The notes: generated from the sequence alone by a model not told the origin. A stretch of DNA of 64,000 nucleotides from Solwaraspora sp. WMMD1047 (GCF_029626155.1 NZ_JARUBL010000001.1:4444501-4508500), one strand, 5' to 3'; numbered from the stretch's first letter, positions 25,503 to 34,180 are shown. A program made the numbers and translations.

Positions 25503-26141
25503 TCAGGCACCGTTGCCGAGGGTGGCGCGGGCGGCGAGGATGTGGGCGCGCATGACCGAGCCGGCCCAGGCGCGGTCGCCGGCGGCGAAGGCGTCGATCA
25601 GCTCCCGGTGGTGGGCCATGCTGCGGGTCATCGCCGCCTCGTCGTAGCGGCGGAAGGTGCGGTTCACCAGCGGAGTCTGCACGACCGCGCCGAGCAGGGC
25701 GCTCAGCCGGCGGTTCCGGCCGGCGCTGAGGATGATCTCGTGGAACTCGGAGTTGCAGACCGCGATCAGATCCGCCCGGTCCGGGGCCGAGCTGGCCGCG
25801 TGCCGTTCCATCGCCGCGCACAGCTCGCGCAGCCGGTCGATCTCCTGGGCCGTGATCCGGGCCGCGGCCAGCTCGGCGCCGTACCCCTCCAGCAGGGCGC
25901 GGAGCTCGAAGATCTCCTCCAGGTCCTGGTCGCTCCAGGCTGGCACGGTGGCGCCCCGGTTGGCCTCCCAGTCGACCAGGCCCTCGGCGTGCAGCCGGCG
26001 CAGCGCCTCCCGGACCGGGGTGCGGCTCACCCCGACGGCGGCGGCCAACTCCTCCTCGGACAGTTTGGCTCCCGGCTCGTACGAGCCGTCCAGGATCCGG
26101 GTCTTGATCGACTCGTACACCCCTCGGGTGGCACGAACCAT
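25503..26141 (-). CDS. FadR/FCD-type GntR regulator of the catabolic operon
   Basis: A 212-residue regulator: N-terminal GntR winged helix (VYESIKTRILDGSYEPGAKL, SEEELAAAVGVSRTPVREAL, then LVDWEANRGATV) and an all-helical FCD domain (ELRALLEGYGAELAAARIT, metal-site residues in NSEFHEIILSAG and HHRELIDAFAAGD). FCD regulators bind organic acids or sugar acids and repress catabolic genes. It is the last gene of the minus-strand operon. Two TTGTANNCA sites at the divergent promoters near 35.5 kb are its likely operators. Confidence 0.93.
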   Translation of the reverse strand: MVRATRGVYESIKTRILDGSYEPGAKLSEEELAAAVGVSRTPVREALRRLHAEGLVDWEANRGATVPAWSDQDLEEIFELRALLEGYGAELAAARITAQEIDRLRELCAAMERHAASSAPDRADLIAVCNSEFHEIILSAGRNRRLSALLGAVVQTPLVNRTFRRYDEAAMTRSMAHHRELIDAFAAGDRAWAGSVMRAHILAARATLGNGA

Positions 26142-26170
26142 GTCCTCACCTGCTTTCCCCGAGGGTGAAC

Positions 26171-26926
26171 CTACATGGACGCCGTGGAACCGGCGTTGAC
26201 CCCGTACTCCGAGCCGGTCACCTGGCGGGCGCGGTCGCCGGCCAGGAAGAGCACCACCTCGGCGACGTCTTCCGGGTCGTTCATCCGGCCGAGCGGCAGT
26301 TTGCGCACGTCCCGAACGAGGTGGTCGGCGGCGGCGTCGAGGTCGGAGCCACCGGCCAGCGACGCCAGATAGGCGTCCATGGTGGCGGTGCGGGTCGGGC
26401 CGGGAGCCACCGTGTTGACCCGGACGCCGTGCGGGCCGTACTCGAAGGCCAGGGCCTTGGCGAGGCTGAGCAGGGCGGCCTTGGTCACCGAGTAGTCGAG
26501 CAGCCGCGGCGTCGGGTGGCGGGCCGCCTCCGAGCCGATCATCACCACGCTGCCGCCGCCCCGGTCCACCATGATCGGGATGACGGCCCGGCAGAGCCGT
26601 ACGCCGGACATCACGTTCACATCCCAGCTGCGCTGCCAGGAGGCGTCGTCGATATCGGTGAACCCGTCCCGGTACGGCGCCACCGCCACGTTGTTGACCA
26701 GCACGTCCACCCCGCCGAAGCGGTCCGTCGCGGCGGCCACCAGGTCGTCCACCCCGGTCGCGGTGCCCAGGTCTGCGGTGACGGCGAAGCCGGCGCAGTC
26801 CGAGGTGTCCAGGTCGGCCGAGACCACCTCGGCCCCCGCCTCGGCCAGCCTCCGCGCCACCGCCAGCCCGATGCCGGACCCGGCCCCGGTGACGAGCGCG
26901 ATCCGTCCGGCCAACCCGTCGCTCAT
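26171..26926 (-). CDS. SDR-family oxidoreductase
   Basis: A 251-residue classical short-chain dehydrogenase: NAD(P) motif VTGAGSGIGLAVARRLAEAG, Asp after beta2 (VVSADLD), which favours NAD+, NNVAVAP strand, catalytic Ser region MIGSEAARHPTPR, and Y-x3-K in YSVTKAALLSLAKALA. It probably oxidises a hydroxyacyl or alcohol intermediate in the pathway. The start overlaps the stop of the CoA-transferase gene by 4 bp (ATGA), showing operon membership. Confidence 0.93.
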   Translation of the reverse strand: MSDGLAGRIALVTGAGSGIGLAVARRLAEAGAEVVSADLDTSDCAGFAVTADLGTATGVDDLVAAATDRFGGVDVLVNNVAVAPYRDGFTDIDDASWQRSWDVNVMSGVRLCRAVIPIMVDRGGGSVVMIGSEAARHPTPRLLDYSVTKAALLSLAKALAFEYGPHGVRVNTVAPGPTRTATMDAYLASLAGGSDLDAAADHLVRDVRKLPLGRMNDPEDVAEVVLFLAGDRARQVTGSEYGVNAGSTASM

Positions 26927-28221
26927 CCGCCACTCCCGACGTCGCTGCCAAGGTGACTACCGGCGCCGCTGCCAAGGTCGCTGCCGGCACCGTTCCCGAG
27001 GTCGCTGCCGAGGCCACTCCCGACACCGCTCCCAGGGCCGTTGCCGAGGTCACGGCCGGCTCCGCTCCCGGCAGCGGGAGCGATGCCGGCGGAGGCGAGG
27101 ATCTCGTCGGTGTGCTGGCCCAGGGTTGGCGCGTGCCGGTAGCCGGTGACCGGTGACGCGGAGAGTGAGATCGGTGAGGCGATGGTGCGTAGCCGCCCGG
27201 CGGCCGGATGGTCGACCACCGAGACGAAGCCGGCGGCGCGCAGGTCCGCGTCGCGCAGGATCTCCTCGTAGTCGGCCAGCGGCGCGCACGGTACGTCGAT
27301 CTCCCGCAGTGCGGCCAGCCAGTGCCCGGTCGGCTGTTCCACGAGCACCGAGGCGACCACCTGGTAGAGCCGGTCGGCATTGGCGATGCGCTTGCCGACG
27401 GTGTCGAAGTCGGGGTGGCGCAGCAGGTCCGCGCGTCCGACCAGGGTGAGGAAGCGGTCCCACTGCTCGCCGGTGTAGATCAGCACGCAGAGGTGGCCGT
27501 CGGCGGTGCGGTACGGGCGCCGGTTCGGGGCCGCCGTGCGGGGGTAGACCGGCGGCCCGGTGGGCGGCTCGAAGGTCCAGCCGTCGAGCTGTTCGAGCAG
27601 CCCGAACGCGATCATCGTCTCCAGCATCGGCACCTCGACCCGCTGGCCCTGCCCGGTGGCGTCGCGGTGCCGCAGCGCGGCCAGCACGGCGGTGGCGGCG
27701 GTCAGGCCGGCGAGCTTGTCGGCGAGCGGGGTGGTGACGTACCCGGGTCGGTCCTGGTTGATGCTCTGCAGCCAGGCCATCCCGGAGGCGCCCTGGATCA
27801 CGTCGTCGTAGGCGGGCCGGTCGGCGTCCGGACCGGTGCTGCGGAACCCGGGGATGACACAGTGGACGATGTCCGCGCGCAGGGCAGCGACCTCCGGGTA
27901 CGACAGCCCCAGCCGGTCCGCCGCGCCCGGCCGCATGTTGTGCACCAGCACGTCGGCGGTGGGGATCAGCCGGGCCAGCGCGGCCCGGCCGGCCGCCGAC
28001 TTGAGGTCCAGCACGACGCTCTTCTTGCCCCGGTTCATGTTCAGGAAGACGGCGGCCAGGCCGGGGGTGCGGCTGGCGCCGAGTTGGCGGGCGATGTCCC
28101 CGCCCGGCGGCTCGACCTTGACCACCTCGGCGCCCAGGTCGGCCAGCATCAGGGTGCAGTACGGCCCGGAGAAGGTGCTGGTGAGGTCGAGCACCCGCAG
28201 CCCGTCCAGTGGCGCGGCCAT
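26923..28221 (-). CDS. Class III (CaiB/BaiF) CoA-transferase with Gly/Ser-rich tail
   Basis: A 432-residue CoA-transferase: DGLRVLDLTSTFSGPYCTLM, LADLGAEVVKVEPPGGD, NMNRGKKSVVLDLKS and DVLVHNMRPGAADRLGL with the nucleophile-region Asp later (DKLAGLTAATAVLAALRHRD). It would move CoA from a donor acyl-CoA to a pathway acid. The last 48 residues are extra: a Gly/Ser/Asp/Leu repeat (GAGSDLGS, GAGSHLGS) not found in the family, apparently from a 24-bp repeat expansion. The start shares one base with the upstream lyase stop (TGATG), and the end overlaps the SDR gene. Confidence 0.92.
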   Translation of the reverse strand: MAAPLDGLRVLDLTSTFSGPYCTLMLADLGAEVVKVEPPGGDIARQLGASRTPGLAAVFLNMNRGKKSVVLDLKSAAGRAALARLIPTADVLVHNMRPGAADRLGLSYPEVAALRADIVHCVIPGFRSTGPDADRPAYDDVIQGASGMAWLQSINQDRPGYVTTPLADKLAGLTAATAVLAALRHRDATGQGQRVEVPMLETMIAFGLLEQLDGWTFEPPTGPPVYPRTAAPNRRPYRTADGHLCVLIYTGEQWDRFLTLVGRADLLRHPDFDTVGKRIANADRLYQVVASVLVEQPTGHWLAALREIDVPCAPLADYEEILRDADLRAAGFVSVVDHPAAGRLRTIASPISLSASPVTGYRHAPTLGQHTDEILASAGIAPAAGSGAGRDLGNGPGSGVGSGLGSDLGNGAGSDLGSGAGSHLGSDVGSGG

Positions 28222-29099
28222 CAGAACCCGCCGGCCCGGCTGAGCAGGCCCGGCACCTGTTCGCCGAGGACCCCGCCGAGCCACCGGGCGTTGTCGATCG
28301 CGGCGTCCAGCGACATCGTGGTGGGGTACCCCGACCGGTGCAGGGCGTAGACGACGTCCTCGGTGGCGACGTTGCCGGTGGCGTTCGGCGCGAACGGGCA
28401 GCCGCCGAGCCCGCCCACACTGGCGTCGACCGCCGTGGCGCCGGCTCCGACGGCGGCCAGGACGTTGGCCGAGCCCAGGTTGCGGGTGTTGTGGAAGTGG
28501 CAACGCAGCGGCGCGTCGGTGACCGCCCGGACGGCGGTGAAAACCCGCTCCACCTGCTCCGGCACGGCCACGCCGATGGTGTCGGCCAGGGCCACCTCGT
28601 CCGGCCCGGCCGCCAACACGTCCTCGACGATGTGCAGCACCCGCGACAGCGGGGTCTCCCCCTCGAACGGGCAGCCGAAGGTAGCGCCGACGGTGACCGA
28701 GGCGCGCAGGCCGGCGTCGTGCGCCCGGGGCAGCAGCCGCCGCGCCTCGGCGACCGCCTCGGCCGTGGTCATGCCCTGGTTGCGCTGGCCGAAGGTGTCG
28801 CTAGCCAGCACCACCACGTTCACCTCGGCCACCCCCGCCGCGATCGCCCGGTCCAGGCCGCGGGCGTTCATGATCACCCCGATCGAGTCGACGCCGCTGT
28901 CGCCGAGGCCGGCCACCACCTGCTCGGCGTCGGCCAGGTTCGGCACCTTGGCGGGGTGCACGAAGCTTGTCACCTCGACCCGGCGGGAACCGGCCGCGAC
29001 CGCCCGCCGGACCAGCTCGATCTTGTCGAAGGTGGCGACGAAGCGGGGATGGTTCTGCAAGCCGTCGCGCGGGCCGACCTCGATGATCTCGACGCTCAA
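28221..29099 (-). CDS. HMG-CoA-lyase-like (DRE-TIM metallolyase)
   Basis: A 292-residue TIM-barrel lyase: catalytic GPRDGLQNH at the start, VEVTSFVHPAKVPNLADAEQ, NTRNLGSANVLAAVGAGAT with the metal-binding HFHN, and the HMG-CoA lyase signature GGLGGCPFAPNATGNVATED with its catalytic Cys. Retro-aldol cleavage of a 3-hydroxy-3-methylglutaryl-CoA-like ester would give acetyl-CoA and an acid. The start is TTG 29099, overlapping the previous stop as TTGA; no ATG or GTG lies between there and the catalytic motif. Its presence suggests a branched acyl-CoA intermediate. Confidence 0.92.
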   Translation of the reverse strand: MSVEIIEVGPRDGLQNHPRFVATFDKIELVRRAVAAGSRRVEVTSFVHPAKVPNLADAEQVVAGLGDSGVDSIGVIMNARGLDRAIAAGVAEVNVVVLASDTFGQRNQGMTTAEAVAEARRLLPRAHDAGLRASVTVGATFGCPFEGETPLSRVLHIVEDVLAAGPDEVALADTIGVAVPEQVERVFTAVRAVTDAPLRCHFHNTRNLGSANVLAAVGAGATAVDASVGGLGGCPFAPNATGNVATEDVVYALHRSGYPTTMSLDAAIDNARWLGGVLGEQVPGLLSRAGGF

Positions 29100-29527
29100 G
29101 ACAGCGCCTTCAGGCCGGCCTGGGCGACCTCCATGTCCTGCGTGTAGTGGCCGCCGCTGACCCCGATCCCGCCGACCACCTGGTCGTCGACCTTCACCGG
29201 GTAGCCGCCGCCGAAGGTGACCAGCCGGTCGATCCCGGCCGGCGCCCCCATCGCCAGCGGGCCGTCCTCCTTGATGAAGTCGTACCAGCCGTCGCTGCTC
29301 AACCCGAAACCCACCGACGTGTACGCCTTGTCCTGCGCCAACTGCACGCTGACCATCGCCGCACCGTCCATCCGGGCGTACGCCTTGAGCACCCCGCTCT
29401 CGTCGCAAACGGCGACGGTCACGGCGAAGCCCATCTCCTCGGCCTTCGCCACCGCGGCGTCGATCATCTTGCGGGCCGCCCGCGCCGAGATGGACTGCTT
29501 GCGGACCACGTTCGGGTTCTTCGGCAT
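29096..29527 (-). CDS. GlcG/HbpS-family heme-binding-type protein (DUF336)
   Basis: A 143-residue protein of the GlcG/HbpS fold: ARKMIDAAVAKAEEMGFAVT, AVCDESGVLKAYARMDGA, QDKAYTSVGFGLSS and PVKVDDQVVGGIGVSGG. Homologs bind heme or small ligands and often sit in catabolic operons (glc, hbp) without a proven role. AAGGAG with 6-nt spacing selects ATG 29527 over the upstream ATG at 29542, which lies on the CoA-transferase stop. There is no signal peptide, so it is cytosolic. Confidence 0.9.
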   Translation of the reverse strand: MPKNPNVVRKQSISARAARKMIDAAVAKAEEMGFAVTVAVCDESGVLKAYARMDGAAMVSVQLAQDKAYTSVGFGLSSDGWYDFIKEDGPLAMGAPAGIDRLVTFGGGYPVKVDDQVVGGIGVSGGHYTQDMEVAQAGLKALS

Positions 29528-29541
29528 GATTTTCTCCTTCA

Positions 29542-30885
29542 TCAGATGGCGCCGGCGGCGCGCAGTTCGGCGATCCGGTCGGCGGAGAGTGCGAGCACCT
29601 GTCGCAGCACCTCGTCGGTGTGCTGGCCGAGCTTCGGGCCGACCCACCGCAGCCGGCCGGGGGTGCCGGACAGCCGCGGTGCCACGTTGTGCATCGGGAA
29701 CGCGCCCATCTCGGGATGCGGCAGCTCGATGATCGACTCCCGGGCGGCGAAGTGCTCGTCGGCGAGCATCTCCCGGGCGGTGTAGACCAGGCCGGCCGGC
29801 ACTCCCCCGTCGTGCAGGAGCTTGAGCAACGCTTCCTGGTCGAAGGTGGCCGTCCAGGCGGCGATCAGCTCGTCCAGGGCGGCCTGGTTCTCGCCCCGGG
29901 CCGCGTGGCTGGCGTACCGGGGATCCGTGGCCAGGTCGGCGCGGCCCATGGTGGCGGCCAGCCGGCGGAACACGGTGTCCTGGTTCGCCGCGATCAGGAT
30001 CGAGGCGCCGTCCTGGGTGGGGTACGCGTTGCTGGGCGCCACGTTCGGCAGGATCGAACCGGTCCGCTCCCGGACATAGCCGGTCAGCGCGTACTCCGGC
30101 AGCAGCGACTCCATCAGGGCCAGCACCGACTCGTAGATGGCGCTGTCGACCACCTGGCCCTGGCCGGTGGCCTCGGCCACCCGCAGCGCCATCATCGCGC
30201 CGAGCGCGGCGAAGGTGCCGGCCAGCGAGTCGCCGAGGCTGACCCCGATCCGGCTCGGCGGGGTGGCCGGGTCACCGGTGACGTACCGGATGCCGCCCAT
30301 CGCCTCGCCGATCGAGCCGTAGCCGGCGCGGGAGGCGTACGGGCCGCTCTGGCCGAACGCGGTGACCCGCACGATCACCAGCTTCGGGTTGAGTTCGCGC
30401 AGCTCGTCCGGGCCGAGTCCCCAGCGTTCGAGGGTGCCGGGGCGGAAGTTCTCCACGAAGACGTCCGCCTCGGCGAGCAGCTCGCGCATCACCCGCTGCC
30501 CCTCGGGCACCCTCAGGTTGCAGGTGACGGACTTCTTGTTGCGGCCGACCACCGGGAACCACAGCGACTTGCCGTGCGGCTTCTCCCGGCCCCACTGGCG
30601 CATCGGGTCGCCGTTGGCCGGCTCCTCGACCTTGATCACCTCGGCGCCGAAGTCGCCCAGCAGCTGGCCGCAGAACGGGCCTGCCAGCAGCACCCCGGCC
30701 TCGACCACCCGCAGCCCGGTCAACGGCCCGTCGGCGAACCGGCCGGTCCGGCCCCCATCCCCGGCCCCGCCGGTCCGGCCCCCGTCGCCGGCCTCGCCGG
30801 TCAGCGGTCCGTCGCCGGGAGCACCGGCCAGCGGTCCGTCGCCGGGAGCACCGTTCAGCGGCCCGCTGCCGGGAGTGCCGGTCAT
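29542..30885 (-). CDS. Class III CoA-transferase with repeated N-terminus
   Basis: A 447-residue CaiB/BaiF-type transferase: LRVVEAGVLLAGPFCGQLLG, DFGAEVIKVEEPANGDPMRQ, VGRNKKSVTCNLR, DVFVENFRPGTLERWGL and SLGDSLAGTFAALGAMMALR, which carries the catalytic Asp region. Residues 3-56 precede the normal family start and are six copies of a 9-residue unit (GAPGDGPLT), so the start has been moved upstream by repeat expansion; the core begins near residue 50. ATG 30885 overlaps the NifU-like stop (ATGA). It is the second CoA-transferase of the operon, possibly for a different acid. Confidence 0.92.
   Translation of the reverse strand: MTGTPGSGPLNGAPGDGPLAGAPGDGPLTGEAGDGGRTGGAGDGGRTGRFADGPLTGLRVVEAGVLLAGPFCGQLLGDFGAEVIKVEEPANGDPMRQWGREKPHGKSLWFPVVGRNKKSVTCNLRVPEGQRVMRELLAEADVFVENFRPGTLERWGLGPDELRELNPKLVIVRVTAFGQSGPYASRAGYGSIGEAMGGIRYVTGDPATPPSRIGVSLGDSLAGTFAALGAMMALRVAEATGQGQVVDSAIYESVLALMESLLPEYALTGYVRERTGSILPNVAPSNAYPTQDGASILIAANQDTVFRRLAATMGRADLATDPRYASHAARGENQAALDELIAAWTATFDQEALLKLLHDGGVPAGLVYTAREMLADEHFAARESIIELPHPEMGAFPMHNVAPRLSGTPGRLRWVGPKLGQHTDEVLRQVLALSADRIAELRAAGAI
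30718..30879 (-). repeat. 27-bp tandem repeat, six units, in the CoA-transferase N-terminus
   Basis: Six 27-bp units encode G-x-x-G-D-G-P-L-T variants (units 4 and 5 read GGAGDGGRT). The last unit merges into the family's normal start (ADGPLTGLRVVEAG), so the array seems to have grown by duplicating the original 5' end of the gene. Confidence 0.8.
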
Positions 30886-31184
30886 CGGGCGTCCCCGGTC
30901 ACACGGAACATCGCCTCGATGCGCGCCTCTGCGTAGCGCGACACCGCGCCGTCGCGGGAGACCGAGCGCACCCCGTCGATCTTCAGCAGGGCGGGGCGGA
31001 CCAGGGAGCCCATGGTGACCGGCGCGGACGGGCAGGCGGCGCAGCGGCCGTGGAAGGTCACGTGGGCGTCGCCGTCGGCGTCCACGTCGACGGACACTCC
31101 GCCGCCGTGCGCCTCCACGAGCTGGCGTACCTTGCCGTCCAGCGCCCGGTCGGCGGCGCGGTTGGTCTTCTTCCTACCGGGCAT
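30882..31184 (-). CDS. NifU C-terminal-domain-like Fe-S protein
   Basis: A 100-residue protein with the NifU-like thioredoxin-fold scaffold: VRQLVEAHGGGVSVDVDADG, then HGRCAACPSAPVTMGSLVRP with the cluster-ligand C-x-x-C, and LLKIDGVRSV. Such proteins hold or deliver 4Fe-4S clusters as dimers. Placement inside a catabolic operon is unusual: the start overlaps the amidohydrolase stop by 11 bp and the end overlaps the CoA-transferase start, so it is co-translated. It may mature an Fe-S enzyme, but none is encoded nearby, or act as a small electron carrier. Confidence 0.85.
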   Translation of the reverse strand: MPGRKKTNRAADRALDGKVRQLVEAHGGGVSVDVDADGDAHVTFHGRCAACPSAPVTMGSLVRPALLKIDGVRSVSRDGAVSRYAEARIEAMFRVTGDAR

Positions 31185-32307
31185 GCTCGGCCGCCTTCCG
31201 CGCCTTCTTGCCGGACTTCCCGGACTTGCCGAGCTTCCCGGACTTGCCGAGCTTCTCGGACTTGCCGAGCTTCTCGGACTTCCTGCCCTTCTTCGTCACG
31301 GTGGCGGAGCCGTTTCCGTACAGCTCCTTCTTCTTCACCTCGACGTCGACGCCCATCAGGCGGGCGAAGTTGAGGCCGAAGATCTTGGCCTTGACCTCGT
31401 CGGTGAGCGGCGGGTAGCCGTACCCGTCCTGCAGGTCGTCGGGCATCCGCATGTCGGCGAAGAGGTCGATGTAGGCCTGCACCTTCGGCCAGACGAACGC
31501 CTCGGAGCCCCAGAGCAGCCGGTCCGGGCCGACGTGCAGCAGGCACTTGCCGATCGCGTGCAGGGCGGCCCGCGGCGCGACCGGGTACTGATTGATCCAG
31601 GCGGTCAGCGCGAGGTGGATGTTCTCGTAGCGGGCCGCGATGTTGATCGTCTCGTTGATGAACGGCTCACCCAGGTGGTGCACGATGAAGTTCATCTCCG
31701 GGAAGTCCTGTGCGGCCCGCTCCAGGTCGTACGGCGCCAGGTCGGCGATGTGCTGGGTGTTGAACGCCAGTCCCTTGTGGAACTGCACGTTGTTGACGCC
31801 GTGCTCCAGCGCGGTCTCCCACAGCGGGTACGCGGTATTGCGGTCGTCGATGCGCCAGGACACCCCGCCGGAGTGGGCCTGGTAGAACTTGAAGCTTGTC
31901 GCGCCCCACTCGGTGATCTGCCGGATCATCTCGGTGACCGCGCCGTACCGGCCGTGCGTGATCGGGTCGACCCCGCCGCAGAACAACACCCGGTCCGGGT
32001 ACGCCTCCTTGAGCCGCCAGTTGTTCTCGGCCGGCGAGAAGCCCAGTTTCCAACCGCCGTGGCTGGGCACCGTCTGGGCCATCGCCAGGTCGGTGTCCGA
32101 TTCGGCGAACATCAGCCGGTACGCGTCCTCGACGGAGAGTTCCCGCCCGGAGATGTCGTCGTATGGGTAGCCCGGCCCGGAGTACTTCTTCGCGTACTCG
32201 ACCAGGGCGTTCGTCGACTTGCGGCCGCCGTGGTTGAAGTCGATGTTCTCGTCGGTCAGCTTGTACATGTGGATCGCGTTGTCGAACACGAAGTAGTCGT
32301 TCTTCAT
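31174..32307 (-). CDS. Amidohydrolase-superfamily (ACMSD-like) enzyme with Lys-rich repeat tail
   Basis: A 377-residue TIM-barrel amidohydrolase of the ACMSD/amidohydrolase_2 type: a degenerate N-terminal metal motif (DNAIHMYKL in place of HxH), GATSFKFYQAHSGG, VQFHKGLAFNTQHIADL, FIVHHLGEPFINE with His ligands, and the late Asp/Glu region LLWGSEAFVWPKVQ. Family members are decarboxylases or hydrolases acting on carboxylated intermediates. After residue 340 there is an 18-bp repeat-derived tail (KSEKLG, KSEKLG, KSGKLG, KSGKSG). The start overlaps the permease stop by 4 bp. Confidence 0.88.
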   Translation of the reverse strand: MKNDYFVFDNAIHMYKLTDENIDFNHGGRKSTNALVEYAKKYSGPGYPYDDISGRELSVEDAYRLMFAESDTDLAMAQTVPSHGGWKLGFSPAENNWRLKEAYPDRVLFCGGVDPITHGRYGAVTEMIRQITEWGATSFKFYQAHSGGVSWRIDDRNTAYPLWETALEHGVNNVQFHKGLAFNTQHIADLAPYDLERAAQDFPEMNFIVHHLGEPFINETINIAARYENIHLALTAWINQYPVAPRAALHAIGKCLLHVGPDRLLWGSEAFVWPKVQAYIDLFADMRMPDDLQDGYGYPPLTDEVKAKIFGLNFARLMGVDVEVKKKELYGNGSATVTKKGRKSEKLGKSEKLGKSGKLGKSGKSGKKARKAAEHAR

Positions 32308-33404
32308 GCGGCACTTCCCTTCGGTGGGTGGTCCTGCTCCAGCCGTTCGACGTGCCGGACCGCGAGTTGACGGCGGCGGCGGACCGACCAGGCCGCCACC
32401 GAGACCCCGACGATCACCGCGAGGCCGTTGAAGATGCGTTCGATCCAGGTGGCGGCGCCCAGGTGCTGCAGCCCGGCGATGGTGAAGGTGATGAAGTACG
32501 CGGCGATCACCGTGCCGAGGATGTTGACCCGGCCCGGCCGCAGCACCGCCGCACCGAGGAACGCCGCCGCGAACGCCGGCAGCAGGAACTGCTCACCCAC
32601 GGTCGGCTGGGCGGACCCGACCCGGGAGGCGAGCAGCACCCCGGCGATCGAGGCGAGCACGGCCGCGCCGACGAAGGCCCGGATGGTGTAGCTGCGGATG
32701 TCGATGCCGGCCCGGGCGGCGCCGCGCAGGTTGCCGTCCATGGAGTAGAGCCGCTGGCCGAACGGCGTCCAGACCACGATGAACTCCAGCACCAGCACGA
32801 CCGCGACGAGGTAGAACAGCGGCAGCGGGATACCGGCCAGCTCGCCGCGGGCGATCTCGGTGAACCCGGCCGGTACGTTCTCGAAGATCACCCGACCGCT
32901 GGTGATGGCGTAGAGCGAGCCCATCAGCAGGCTCCCCGACGCCAGCGTGGCGATGATCGAGCTCATCTGGAACTTCAGCACCAGCAGGCTGTTCAGCAGC
33001 CCGACCAGCACCGCCAGCACGAGGACGGCGAGCAGCGCGAACCAGATCGGCAGGCCGTGCACCGCGACCAGCCAGACGGCCATGCCGTGCGCCAGGCCGA
33101 GCATCGGACCGACCGAGGCATCCAGGTAGTGGGCCAGCAGCGGCAGCGTCGCGGCCAGCGCCACGATCACCGTCACGGTCTGGTTGACCAGGATCAGCCG
33201 GAAGTTCGTGGTGGTGAAGTAGGACTCCGGACTCAGCACCGAGAAGAACGCGATCACCAGCACCAACATCCCGAGCAGGCCGAACCGGCTCACCCCCTCG
33301 ATCAGCCGCTCACCGCCGCTGACCCGGGACCGGTCGGCGTTCTGCCGCACCACCGCGCGGTCGCCGGCCGGCGGTGGGGCCGTCCTGGTCGCCGAATCGG
33401 TCAT
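32304..33404 (-). CDS. CUT2-type ABC transporter permease
   Basis: A 366-residue permease of the BPD_transp_2/RbsC type with about ten membrane helices (for example FGLLGMLVLVIAFFSVLSP, ALLAVLVLAVLVGLLNSLLV). The family motifs are TLASGSLLMGSLYAI and GNLRGAARAGIDIRSYTIRA, the latter being the EAA-like loop that contacts the ATPase, plus the FLGAAVLRPGRVNILGTVI element. ATG 33404 overlaps the ATPase stop (ATGA). It forms the channel with the adjacent ATPase; the substrate is a sugar or another small polar compound. Confidence 0.93.
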   Translation of the reverse strand: MTDSATRTAPPPAGDRAVVRQNADRSRVSGGERLIEGVSRFGLLGMLVLVIAFFSVLSPESYFTTTNFRLILVNQTVTVIVALAATLPLLAHYLDASVGPMLGLAHGMAVWLVAVHGLPIWFALLAVLVLAVLVGLLNSLLVLKFQMSSIIATLASGSLLMGSLYAITSGRVIFENVPAGFTEIARGELAGIPLPLFYLVAVVLVLEFIVVWTPFGQRLYSMDGNLRGAARAGIDIRSYTIRAFVGAAVLASIAGVLLASRVGSAQPTVGEQFLLPAFAAAFLGAAVLRPGRVNILGTVIAAYFITFTIAGLQHLGAATWIERIFNGLAVIVGVSVAAWSVRRRRQLAVRHVERLEQDHPPKGSAA

Positions 33405-34180
33405 CGCGCTGCCTCCCCTGCCATCGCCGGGGCGCCCTGGACGATGAGCTGCACGCAGCGTTCGACGTCGAGCACCTCGGTGGTTCCGTGGTAGACGCAC
33501 CGGCCGCCCTTCATCACCAGCAGCCGGTCGGCCAGGTCGAGCACCTCGGGAATGCGGTGGCTGATCACGATCACCGCGTACCCCCGGTCGCGCAGCCGCC
33601 GGATCAGGTCGCTCACCCCCTGGGACTCGGTGGTGCCCAGCGCGGCGGTCGGCTCGTCCATCACCATCACCCGGGGCTCGTTCTCGGTGACCAGCGCACG
33701 GGCGATCGCGACCATCTGCCGCTGGCCGCCGGAGAGCCCCTCGACCAGCACGTTCATGTCGTGCAGGTCGATGCCGAGCTCTTCGAGCACGGCCCGGGTC
33801 CGGGCCCGCATCGCCTTCTTGCGCAGCACCGGCAGGCCGCGCGGGCCGGCGGTCCATTCGCGGCCGAGGAAGACGTTCTCGACGATGCTGAGGTTGTCCG
33901 ACAGGCCGAGATCCTGGTAGATCATCTCGATGCCGAGGGAGCGGGCGGTGCCGATGGTGTGCGGGCGCAGGTCCCGCCCGGCCACCCGCAGCCGCCCGCT
34001 GTCCGGGGCCACCGCCCCGCTGACCATGCCCATCAGCGTCGACTTGCCGGCGCCGTTGTCCCCGACGACGCCCAGGATCTCACCCGGGCGTACGTCGAAG
34101 GAGACCTCGCTGACGGCGCGGACCCGGCCGTACGACTTGGAGACGCCCGCCACCTCGAGGACCGGTCCGGCCCCGCTCAT
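33401..34180 (-). CDS. CUT2-type ABC transporter ATP-binding protein, single domain
   Basis: A 259-residue ATPase: Walker A VVGDNGAGKSTLMGMVSG, Q-loop EMIYQDLGLSDNLSIVENVF, signature LSGGQRQMVAIARAL, Walker B VMVMDEPTAAL and switch His VIVISHRI. RbsA-like partners are usually two fused ATPase domains; this one is single, as in FrcA-type systems. Of two nearby starts, ATG 34180 is preferred because it forms an ATGA overlap with the binding-protein stop. Confidence 0.93.
   Translation of the reverse strand: MSGAGPVLEVAGVSKSYGRVRAVSEVSFDVRPGEILGVVGDNGAGKSTLMGMVSGAVAPDSGRLRVAGRDLRPHTIGTARSLGIEMIYQDLGLSDNLSIVENVFLGREWTAGPRGLPVLRKKAMRARTRAVLEELGIDLHDMNVLVEGLSGGQRQMVAIARALVTENEPRVMVMDEPTAALGTTESQGVSDLIRRLRDRGYAVIVISHRIPEVLDLADRLLVMKGGRCVYHGTTEVLDVERCVQLIVQGAPAMAGEAAR

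Noticed and set aside
25425-26168. Open frames beginning MMKSVVS (25425+), MMKTVAA (39544-40074, minus) and a similar plus-strand one near 40030.
   Set aside because: Their shared MMK...FHHLIK starts are simply the translated palindromic repeat; the rest is antisense or noise.
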